From positions 34,216,551 to 34,280,550 of the forward strand of contig OX365945.1 of the NCBI GenBank assembly GCA_947247005.1: DNA of 64,000 bases, written 5' to 3'. Made by a program: the position numbers and the translations under genes. The DNA comes from Spisula solida. Taxonomy: Eukaryota > Mollusca > Bivalvia > Venerida > Mactridae. Shown here piece by piece: positions 1-12,200 of the stretch. Numbering within the stretch: the first letter of the stretch is position 1; every line of letters starts with the position of its first letter. A model generated the notes under the pieces. That model made no database searches and was not told the DNA's origin. It worked only from the letters and a program-made list of their open reading frames with translations.

Positions 1-150
1 ATTATTTCATCAAATAACTTATTTTCTCCAGAACAGTCCATTCATTTCTTTCTAGTGCAGCAAATCCGGATTTCCAGATTATTCTGGAATTGTAGGGCCT
101 TAAGTTTACTACATGTATATGCATTAACAGAATGACCGTTATATTTACAG

Positions 151-264
151 GTGTATTTCGAGAACATCGGAGCAGAAGATATTATGGATGGCAATCCACG
201 CCTCATCCTCGGTCTTATTTGGACAATTATTCTACGTTTCCAGATTCAGGAGATAGAAATAGAA
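151..264 (+). CDS. Beta-heavy spectrin exon A (end of CH1)
   Basis: 38 codons, phase 0 at both ends. Acceptor atatttacag precedes 151; donor gtggtt starts at 265. Encodes the last helix of the first calponin-homology domain ([19 protein letters not shown]), near-identical in all beta-spectrins. Confidence 0.92.
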
Positions 265-3200
265 GTGGTTTGTATTCTACATTTAATGTATTCTATATTT
301 AATGTATTCTATATTTGATGTATTCTATATTTAATGTATTCTATATTTAATGTATTCTATATTTGATGTATTCTATATTTAATGTATTCTATATTTAATG
401 TATTCTATATTTGATGTATTCTATATTTAATGTATTCTATATTTAATGTATTCTATATTTAATGTATTCTATATTTGATGTATTCTATATTTAATGTATT
501 CTATATTTGATGTATTCTATATTTGATGTATTCTATATTTAATGTATTCTATATTTAATGTATTCTATATTTAATGTATTCTATATTTAATGTATTCTAT
601 ATTTGATGTATTCTATATTTAATGTATTCTATATTTGATGTATTCTATATTTGATGTATTCTATATTTGATGTATTCTATATTTAATGTATTCTATATTT
701 GATGTATTCTATATTTGATGTATTCTATATTTAATGTATTCTATATTTGATGTATTCTATATTTGATGTATTCTATATTTGATGTATTCTATATTTAATG
801 TATTCTATATTTAATGTATTCTATATTTAATGTATTCTATATTTGATGTATTCTATATTTGATGTATTCTGTTGTGTATCCCTGACTCGAAGATCACTTT
901 CACTCTGGTTTCTGTACTGCAAATCATGTAGCTTTCATGTGGAAAAATGTTTTCTGTTCAATGGGTTGTCCACCTCAATAGCCTAGTGGTAGAGCATTCG
1001 CTTTGAGTGATAGAGGTCTTTGGTTAGAGTCCAGGCCGTAACATACCAGTTAATTTGCCAAAGTTGTTAAAATAGGTTCTGGTTATAATATCTCACTTGC
1101 TTGACGCTGGTTGTCGGGTAACTGCTTGGTGTCAGGATAATGTGACTGGGTAGTCTCCATATGATTCAAATACTTGACCAGTTAGTGCGACTTTAAACAA
1201 TATTAAATAAAAAATCCTGGAATTTATTATCAACCAGAATTAAGCAACTCGCAACATCTCCGATTGTGAATCATGAAAATCATATTTATTACCAATGGAA
1301 GAAAATTGACCAGTTTGTATGGCACTATGGGTCAATCCTCATCTGCTGGATATAGTAATGGAACCTTTTAATCCACTACACCATCCATGAAGGCTCACAG
1401 AGAAGTCTATGTTACCTTTCTTAAAATATTGTCATTATTTTATTTTTATCATTCCCCTACTGTAGAAATTCAAGAAATCTAGTTAGACCAACTTTAATAA
1501 CCTTATATATATTTCAGTATTAAATCCTTTTCGACAATGCATTAACGGTAAACGTCCTTGGCATTCTTGTATGTATATATCAGCTAAAATCCAATCTGAT
1601 AAAACGCTTGTTTAAGACTTAACTAAACTGCTGTATAATTGGTTTTGTTCCCCCAAAGATCGTAGTTTACGATGATTAATGGTTTGATCGATAAGCTATA
1701 GTACCTTGTTTATAATTTTATCAATCATTACGCTGCAAATCCTTAACTGTTAATTGCTATTGACAGTAATCTTAATCTTACTGGGGACAGGGAAACTATG
1801 TAATACTATTCTGGATTAATGAAGCCAATAATAGGACTTGTTTAACAAGGGATTAGCTCTAACTTATTTATATTACATAGTTGTAGTAATCACTTTTCAT
1901 GAATACATCCTGGCATTTTCTTACCCGAGGTATGTTGCCTAAGCAAAGCACAACCAAGTGCCTATATTCAGTAACCTCCCGTTCCATTAAATATAGTGGG
2001 CATGGGTTACCTCCCATGGAAAGTGCTATGAAGTGCTTTGCTAGGTTAATGGACATCTCATATTTAAATTCTCCTGTGTAAGTCTGGGATTGTGAAAGCC
2101 ATGCAGGAATCTTGTCTGTGGTTGAATTCGAACCTGTGACCCTTATTGCACTGTTGTTGGTTCATGGAGGGATGGCATGTGACCCATGATCCATTGCAGT
2201 ATTGAATTTTATAAACACATTTGCGTAAACAAGCCAAATAACATCTTTTGATCCTAATATATTCATTATCAACATATTCATATCTCATACCTTGAATCAT
2301 TGCATTGTCATATTGCTAAAACCAGTGATCATACCTCAGCTATGGCCCTAAATAAATATCTTAGAAATCAGCAGGAATAGAAAAGATTAAGTGTAAATGT
2401 TATATAAGAACATTCTATAAGATGGGACAAAACCCGGATATTTCCGTGTAAATCTGTTTGGAGATGATTTACAGTAGAACTTTGACGCCTCAAAGAGTTT
2501 TGCCTGCAGCACCCTAGAAACCACAAACAGGTTATTTTATCCCCCAGCAAAATGATGATGTGCTAGTATACAGTATAAAGTGCCTCTGAAACAGGTATTT
2601 TTTTTAATGGCTTGAACTATTTTCGCCGGTCTGAAGCTAATTTGAGGCATTGACTTTCTACTGTATACAACTACTGTTACTGCTGATGTATTGTCTGACC
2701 ACAAACCAAGACTCTGAACCTATGCTCTTTCAAGTCTGAATCTGAGACTCTGAACCTATGCTCTTTCAAGTCTGAATCTGAGACTCTGAACCTATGCTCT
2801 TTCAAGTCTGAATCTGAGACTCTGAACCTATGCTCTTTCAAGTCTGAATCTGAGACTCTGAACCTATGCTCTTTCAAGTCTGAATCTGAGACTCTGAACC
2901 TATGCTCTTTCAAGTCTGAATCTGAGACTCCGAACCTATGCAGTTTCAAGTCTGAATCTGAGACTCCGAACCTATGCTCTTTCATGTCTGAATCTGAGAC
3001 TCCGAACCTATGCTCTTTCAAGTCTGAATCTGAGACTCCGAACCTATGCTCTTTCAAGTCTGAATCTGAGACTCCGAGCCTATGCTCTTTCAAGTCTGAA
3101 TCTGAGACTCCGAGCCTATGCTCTTTCAAGTCTGAATCTGAGACTCCGAACCTATGCTCTTTCAAGTCTGAATCTGAGACTCCGAACCTATGCTGTTTCA

Positions 3201-6200
3201 AGTCTGAATCTGATACTCCGAACCTATGCTCTTTCAAGTCTGAATCTGAGACTCTGAGCCTATGCTCTTTCAAGTCTGAATCTGAGACTCTGAACCTATG
3301 CTCTTTCAAGTCTGAAGAGTCTCAGTTTAATGTAGTTTACTAATATTTACCATGTTATGTTGTTTTGTTGTTTATGCTGTTTACTGTATTATTGTTGTTT
3401 ATGTTTGTATAGGATGAAGATGATCAAAGCAGTGAGAAGAGATCAGCTAAGGATGCTCTGTTATTGTGGTGTCAACGAAAGACTGCTGGGTATGTATTTA
3501 GTCCTTGTATTACAGGCAATCAGCATTTATCTGTAGTATGTTTAGGAAACCATGTACATTGTGGTTTGGGGTACTGCATTCGAATACAGTGAAATAAAAG
3601 TTTACTCGTGTAATGGAAGCCATGCATCATCGAATAGGGTTAGAGCTAAATTGTACTACTTAGCTGAATTTCAAAATTTAACTGTATTCAAAATTGGCTG
3701 GCTTGGGTACTAACATGTATAATGCTTTGAATAATAAATGTAATTAAGTTCAGACGTAGAATAACACTAGGTTTTTTGTTGTGTAGTAAATAGGTTGGCT
3801 GTCTATACAAAAAATGTGCTGTCTAGTGAGTCTTACTGTAATGGATTGGCATTTAACTTATACAAAACTTAACTTAAAACACTCAAAGGAATTTTTATTT
3901 CTAAACTAATTTTGTCCAAAAAAATAATCTCATTGCATCATTTCATTTGAATTAAATGAAATATTTTGCATATTTTTCTCATTTTCCCTTTTTATCGCAA
4001 AAATAATCCCCGTTGCCTGACATTAATAGTCACTTCCTGTTTTGAAGGTATGTGTTTTACTATGGCGTAGATGACAAGTAAAAAATGGTGTAAGACTTTG
4101 TATCACAGTTATAATACCACAAAAGTGACTGTGTATCAGAAAGGTTTAACAGAAAGGCTTAAGAGGATTATAAATTGTGTCAGCTGTATGCTGGATACAC
4201 TGTCCCTGAACAGTTGTCTTCCCTTCAGCTTGTACACTAAGTCTTGTACAATAATGCACACATCTTATAAGTTATCTGCCCTTGGACTCTTATGCCATTG
4301 ATAGGATAGTTTTTCCCACACTTATTTAAAAACAAACACATCCTAGTTGGAAATGCAGAGAGGCTGGTTTTATGTAAAAACATAGGGCTGGTCATAGAAA
4401 TAAAAATAGTTGTTGTTCTTTCAACTCTCAGAAACATAGTATAATGATGAATGATTTCACCATGTTTAGCACAATATGTAGTTAGTGCAGTTCACCTGTA
4501 ATAAACATCCACTTATAAGGTGACCTATTGGCTAATATTGGATCTATGTCTGTGCAGTTTAAATTTCACCTACTCTATATGAGGTGACCTCCTCATTAGC
4601 TTAGAGTGTCCGCTTCGAGTGCTGGAGGTCCCAGGTTCCTTGCTAGACGCTCAGCATAAACTGGAAACTGGCTTCTCTTCTCTCATACTCTCGTGGCTAT
4701 GGATAACATCAGGAATGAGGTGTAGGGAGTGATTAGTATAAGTAGGAAAAACTTTTTTCACAAGCGACCAAAAATAAATTAGTATAAACTAAAAGCCGAC
4801 CTAGCGGTTTATTATGAGAGTCTATGTAAATATTCAGTTTTGCCAATCCATTGTAAGGTTGGTCATTATAATGGAAGTCACCATAAATATGTGGTATATA
4901 TAGTGTAGCTAATATACTCTGTAATTTTATAATTATGTCTGATATATTTTCTAGCTATTTGACTTTTATCTAATTTAGTTAACTACTAGTGATTTGATAT
5001 AATGTAATTGTACTACATACTAATTAATTCATGTTATCTTTAACTTTCCAAAATAACGTACTAAAGACGGTAATGGTTTTGTTTCACCTTCTTTGCATAA
5101 TTCATGTATATATGCTTGCTCCATAAACACCCACTCCTTCTATTACTTGTATATGTGTAACATGTATCATATGTACACATATACAAGGTCATGTGCACAT
5201 ATACAAGGCGGTATGAAATATTTCCTAGATTGTTGTCCGAACTTTTTTTTTAGAAGGGGGCCAGGACGAAATTGATGAAAAAATATATATTTTTTTTTTG
5301 GTTTTCATAATTTTTTTTTTTTGGTTTTCATTCGGACTGCATTGTTTCTTTTCTTTTTTTTGTATCATTTAGTAACATTGTGAAAGATTATTAAGCAACA
5401 TGGAATGCAAGGGCTAGGATGGGATAATAATCTAGGCATTTATAGATTGTGGCCTCACTAACTTTCTCCATTATACAATCATGCATCCTAACAAATCACC
5501 TGTTACTTAATAAGAAAAGATTATATAGTATAAATATTCCTATGGCCATGCATGCAGCATATAATTATATGTGATGTAGCATTCACTTAAAATAATTATT
5601 TTATTAAAGTATTCATTGTCATACGCTTGCATTACTGTATTGTTCCAGTTGTTACAAGTTTAGATGATATAATGTATCACACAAATGTATTTCAAATACC
5701 CCCTGCCCTTCATTATATACAAATATATTCTTTACCTGACTCCAAAATTGATATGGTATGACAAGAACGGACAGGACTCTATTAACTATGAGTCTATGCC
5801 CTCTCCCTTCTTTACGGCTAAAACACGGTATTGGTGCTGAAAGTAGTCTCACTTGATCAAAAAAGTGAACTTTCAAATAACATAATTTATTTGAGGTAAT
5901 CACAAAGTTTAGGGTATCCTCAACACAAATTAAGTTTAGTTTTCGTGAGCATGTTTGCGTAATTTTTTTATTTACAATTTTCACCCTATGGTATGAGAAA
6001 AGTTACAGACACTACACTAGGTGTATAACATGCAAGAAAAATAAAAAGAAACTTCAAAACATTTATTTTTTGTACTGTAACATCAATAACAGGATATAAA
6101 CTTTGAAAGTTAAACACTTAAATGGGTGTGATTGTACATCTTTAAAAAAAAATCTGAACATTTATGAAGCAGGTGTTAGGGTGAAAAAAAATAGGCATAG

Positions 6201-9200
6201 AACTTTTGTTTAATTTTCATAAAAGATCCAATAGAAGGTTATTGAAGCATTTATCTCACACAGAGAACAATACTTGAACATGCAAAATCATCAATACCAT
6301 CCTACAGAATCAGTAATTTTTGTAACAGGTCAAAATGCAATGCGCATACATTTGGTTACAGACACTACCGAAAAAACATATAAATCAATGCGGTTGCAAA
6401 ATCATTTAAACCGTGACCAAATTCAAAACAAAAGCAAATCAACATAAAAACATAACTAGAATATTATTTCAAATGATTGAAATTGGTTAGAATTTTAGTA
6501 CAAACACATTTCTTCAAGAATATGTCCAACTTTCCATAAAATTATAGAAATGTGAACACCATAGTAAAGGTATATACTGAATGGTGTTTTTGTAAACTGT
6601 AAAAAATTCAACTCAAATGATTGTTTATCAAGCCCTAGAAATTAGAATAAACTCTGAACCAAAATGCTTACTCCTACAGAGGCATACAGCTGAATAATAA
6701 GAAGACACATATTTGGTTACAGACACTACATACATGTCATGGTTTGTAAAAATGTTGGTGATATATTTCAGATATGCTTAATTTTACACTACTATCTAGA
6801 GTATATTCATTTCAAATAGAAATGCTCTTTCAAAATCTGATTTTAGTTTCTGCATATCAGTCTGGGGGAAATCCATTATTAATCCAATACCTAAGTCGTC
6901 TACTGCTGATCCCAGAGATCCACTCTCATATCGAGGCATTTCTTTAGCATCATCTATGTATAAAATTTATTGTAGTGTTCTCAACACAAGACTTAGTAAA
7001 TGGGCTGAAGATAATGATAAAATTGTTGATGAACAAAACGGTTTCCGTAAACACCGCAGCACTACTGATCATATTTTGTCTTTAACAAGCATTTTAGACT
7101 GCAGAAAAAAGAAAAACTTATCAACGTTTTGCGCTTTTATCGATTTTAGTAAAGCATATGATTTTATTAACAGACGAAAATTGTGGATAAAGATTAAGGC
7201 TGCAGGTATCTCCGGAAACATGTTTTGTGCAATTAAAAGTCTGTATTCGTCCGTATCTTCATGTGTTCGAGTTAATCAGTTTAAAACTGAATGGTTTGAT
7301 ATTAATTGTGGATTGAGACAAGGTTGTATATTGTCACCTATTTTGTTTAATTTATACATAAATGATCTGGCCATTTATTTAAAATCTTTTGATATTGGTG
7401 TGAATTTAGATGACGACCGTATCTGCATACTGTTGTATGCCGATGACATAGTATTGTTGGCAGAAACTAGTACAGATTTACAATTTTTGCTAAATGCTTT
7501 AAATGACTGGTGTAGCATTAATGATATGTCTATCAATTGCACGAAGAGTAACATTGTTCATTTTCGTCCGAATTCATACGAGAAAACGGATGCTATTTTT
7601 AGATGTGGTAATAATCTGTTAAATGTTGTTACAAAGTACACGTATCTTGGTATTGTTCTTAATGAACATTTAAATTATGATATTACTGCTAAAGTTGTTG
7701 CTCAGAGTGCTAATCGAGCTCTCGGTTTGGTTATTGCAAAATGTAAATTGTTGGGTGGAGTCCCGTATAATGTTTTTACCAAATTGTATGATTCAGTTGT
7801 CTGGCCTGTTATTGCGTATGGTGCCGCTATTTGGGGACAAAATACCTTCTCATGTATCAATGCTATCCAAAATAAAGCTATGCGTTATTTCTTAGGGGTT
7901 GGCAAGTACACTCCGAATGCGGCTGTTGTTGGAGAAATGGCATGGAAGCCACCTATAGTTCGACAGTGGAGCTGTATCTCTACATACTGGACAAGGCTTA
8001 ATTCACTACATGCATCTCGTCTCACTAAACGTATAGCACTCTGGGCAATATCTCTAGCAAATCATTCTTGTAAAAACTGGCATTACAATGTTAAGCGGAA
8101 ATTGTTTGAGCTTGATTTGTATCATTACACTGACATCAATATAGTCATACCGAAACATAGTTTTAAACGCTCTGTGGAGGAACGCATGTTCAATATAATA
8201 TTTTTAAAATAGAATGGCTTAATTCTGTACAACAGGTTTCTAGCCGAACTGGTAATGGTGGAAATAAATTACGCACCTATGCCCTATTTAAACAACAAAT
8301 GAATGTTGAAAAGTACTGTAAAATGATCATGCCGTTTAGTCATAGATCTGCTTTTTGTAAATTCAGATGTGGCGTGGCACCAATTAGGCTGGAAACCGGT
8401 AGATATGAAAGGTTACCTTTACATGAAAGAACCTGTCCTTTCTGTAATGTATGTGTTGAAAATGAATGCCATGTGCTGCTTTATTGCAGTTTATATGACG
8501 ACATACGTAATACTCTATTAGAGCGAGCTACAGAAGTCTGTGATATATTTCATAATTTGTCCGACCATGATAAACTGGTAGTAATATTTACTCACCCAGA
8601 TTTGATTCGTTTAGGTGCCAAAACCTGCTGTTATATTTTAAATCGTAGAAATTCATTTATGTGTAGATAGTATGATTTTAGCATGCTTACTGTATTTATG
8701 TCCTGTTACACGTCTGTCACGTGTAACCCTTTTATGATTTATATGTTTTAACGTGTTATTTTTATTACATATACTATAGTACTACATTTTTAATAATAAT
8801 TAATATATTAAAAATAGGTGTATACATGTATATAAGTGCCTTTTCAAATTGCAATACTGTTGTGAATGTTTATAGTCTCTTATAATTCTATATAAGAATG
8901 GTCACATAATAATGTTTATGATATTTAATATGATTGTAACTGTATATATGTGAATGAGACTCAAATAAAGAATATATATATCATTTTCCCTTAGTCTGAA
9001 ACATCCCCTTTCACTGATATTTCTGGAGCTTCTACACAACACAAGATTACAGCTAACGGTTCCAGTGAACAATCTTCTCTATCCGGCAAAATGTACACTT
9101 TGTCTGACTTTTTCATGTACTTTAATCTGATTAATTGGTCACAAACATCCATTACTTCTGCACAGCTAGAAAACACATTGTTAGCTTAAGCTTAACTGCT

Positions 9201-12200
9201 ACAAAGTCACCAGGGCTGTATGTTTGAGATTATATTGGTTTCTGTTTCTCAGTTGATACTTTGTTGTGCCCTTTACTAAAGTGTTGTGCATTTCTGCTGA
9301 CTTTCTTTTCTCATAATGCTTTTCAAGTGTTACTGTATTCTTCTCCTTTTGCTTGATTGATTGAATTCCTTTCTTATTAGAATTTGTTTTTGTCAATGAT
9401 GAATGTTAACCTCAGCTCCCAGATCTTTAGTTTGTTTTGGACACTTTCTCAACATTCACTTTCAGTTTTGAAAATGAAGTAACTCCTATTTAGTCAGCAT
9501 GAGTTCCGACTTGTACTCTTTGAAAGCTTCTTCCAGTGTCAAGGTCATAACATCATGTTTTGAAGTATTTCTTTTTGACATTTTTTCCTACTTTTACTGT
9601 TTCATGTTTGTTTGACATCTCTCTGCTGATTTCTTGGCTCAGAAAAAAGCTCTTCACTGAATCCTTTATGCAAGATTGAAGTGCATCCTTTCTTCTTTTT
9701 CTTTTGTTTCTTTTCTAACCATGTCCATCTTGGTTTTCATACTTAAAGTGATACTTTGAAAAACCTATTTAATCTGTACCTTTTATTCTTCTTCAATACT
9801 TAAGTGACAGATAATGATGTTTGCATGTTTATTTTCACCCCTTTTCCTTATTTTCACTTTTGAAATACACTCTGCCACAGATTGTAAAACTGTTTCTGTC
9901 ATTTCAAGTTTTTGTTTTGCATTCTGCTGTCATAACTATCTGTTTCTTCTTGAGAATTTTGCATGTTGTTAAGATTCTATTAGTTTACTAATGGTAGCAG
10001 ATTTCCTCCTAGGTATTTCAGGTAATAATTCTTCAACTTTTTTAATTGTTTGTACAAAGTTACCTTTGGTAAACTTTGGTGGATTCTTCAGGTGACCCAG
10101 TATCTCTCTTTTCACCTTTTCTGAACTACTTGATCCTTGGTGCATTCAGTCCTTCATCTTGATGCATATTCTTTATGCTTGTGTCCTTTTTACAGCTTCA
10201 TTCTTTTTTCATAATTTCAGTAGTTACAGTACCAGGTATTGCAGTTCCGGCTTTTACTTTTCTTTTCTCACAATAATTTCTTATGTTCCATCCTTTTCAA
10301 TTCTTTTGATATTTGGCTCAAAAAGCTCTTGTCGTCTTTTTGAGAGACATGCATCCTTTCACTATCTGCCTCTTTCAGCTCCTCATATTCTGCTTTGTCC
10401 TTTTTCTGCTTTTCTCTCCATGCTTGTATTGTACGCCTCATCTTTTCGCTTCTACCCTATTGCCTTAATCTTATATTTGTAGGTATCATCTTTAATTGCT
10501 TTCTGAAAAAGAAACATATTTGTTCTCATTTCTTTAAGCTGTTGTGATGTGTACACAATGTACATGACTGTATATTGATGCCAATTTTAAGTTTAAAAGC
10601 ATATTGCCAATGTTTCTGCATTAATGCATTTTATTGAAGCTATATTATTTATTAAAATATAACACCAGCACAACATATATCAATACACATGGATAAGGTC
10701 AAAAGCCTAAGACATATTAAGACCCTACCTAAACAAATAAATCTGTAAAATGAGAAATCTCACTATTTTTGGTCAATACTTAAGGTTTTTAAAATGATTT
10801 TGGGCATTCTTTGGTATCACAGACAATAGTCTTTTGGATGCATAGAAAATGTAGTGTCTGTAACCATTTGACCATAATAACTAACTACCTTAAATTTGTC
10901 TTGTTTCATTAAATTCTTTGGGTTTTCTTGTTTTAATTTACTGTTCTCATGCTAGTTAATGGAAAATAAAATAGTTTTCCTTGTCTATTCAATGAGATAA
11001 TTGAAAATTGTACCAGTTTGTACCATTTCTTTTAATCTTTGAAATAGAAACATTTATCTATATTAAAATTTGACATTTCAGACAGAATTTGTCACAATGT
11101 TATTCAGTTTGTATAAGTGTTGTAAAAGGAAACAAAAATTCTTCTCATTTCATACACATATGGGGAAAATGATCATGGACTAATAATTTGGGGAAATTGG
11201 TTACAGACACTACAAATTATAGTGTAGCATTGTCAGAACAATATAAACTTACCTGGATCATTACCAGAGGTTTGTTTCTGTCTTCTCTCCATTTCTTAGA
11301 GTTTTACCATGGTAAGGAACACATAAATAAAACACAGAGTTCTTCTAGGGTAAAACAATGGTCTACTTTATTTTGTCATAAATAGTTCTTAAAATCAATG
11401 CAACATGTCTGATGCCACATTTCATTAAAAAAAAATTGTTGCATCACTCTTCTGCACTTGAATCAGTATTCCAAAGCATGATGCTACATTGCAAGATAAA
11501 AGATTAAACTTTTCTCTGGAGTAAAACAAAAAAGTAATGACCAAAAGAGCAGTGTATTATTATTTTCATTATTGTACCTTTTAGTGTAGTGTCTGTAACT
11601 TTTTCAAAGTAGTAATTTACAATTATGTTAAGTCATAGCACAAAAAGATTTGGCCGACTTAGACATTATGTGAATACCTATTAGCCAATGTAAGATTTAA
11701 ACTTCTAGATTGATAAGCAATGAAATTATTGCAACTTAAACTTTGCAAGGTTACAGACACTACAGAATTTTTAATTTCAATATTTGCCGAAGAACAAGTG
11801 TTTAAGCAAAAACATTGATTAGCACTGTAGGTAAATGTTTTTTTTCACTTACACAAATTGATAACTGAAAGTTTTATACCAATTTAAGTTTCATCATCTA
11901 CTTTTTTAACAAATTATAGGAGTATAACAAAAAGTATATGTTTGATTTTGAGTGTTTTTATGAAACCACTACTAACAGTAATTTTCTCATAAAATCATTA
12001 ATTGTTAACCAATTTCATTAATTCAAACAGCAAAACTTATGAGATAGAAGTCTGTATCAAACCCATATTATCTAATGCTTCATTTGTGATTGAAACTTAG
12101 AGCATTTTGTAATTAAAAACTCTCTTTTCTTCATGCGAGACTGCATAACGCTCAAAAATGGCCATTTTTGGACCATGTTTCCATGCGTATCTCCAGAATG

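Noticed and set aside
970..1060. tRNA gene
   Set aside because: A and B boxes are present but the arms do not pair into a cloverleaf, and a SINE body follows.
2677..3343. Plus and minus open frames over the 36-bp array as coding
   Set aside because: Same artefact; it lies inside intron 1 with no suitable splice sites for the spectrin frame.
6956..8212. RT frame as a host, telomerase or group II intron gene
   Set aside because: Motif order, YADD context, the zinc cluster after the RT and the intronic position inside a transposon all point to a LINE remnant.
10159..10482. Plus-strand frame of 107 codons inside the transposon
   Set aside because: Its pyrimidine-rich hydrophobic text is the shadow of the basic protein-like sequence on the minus strand.
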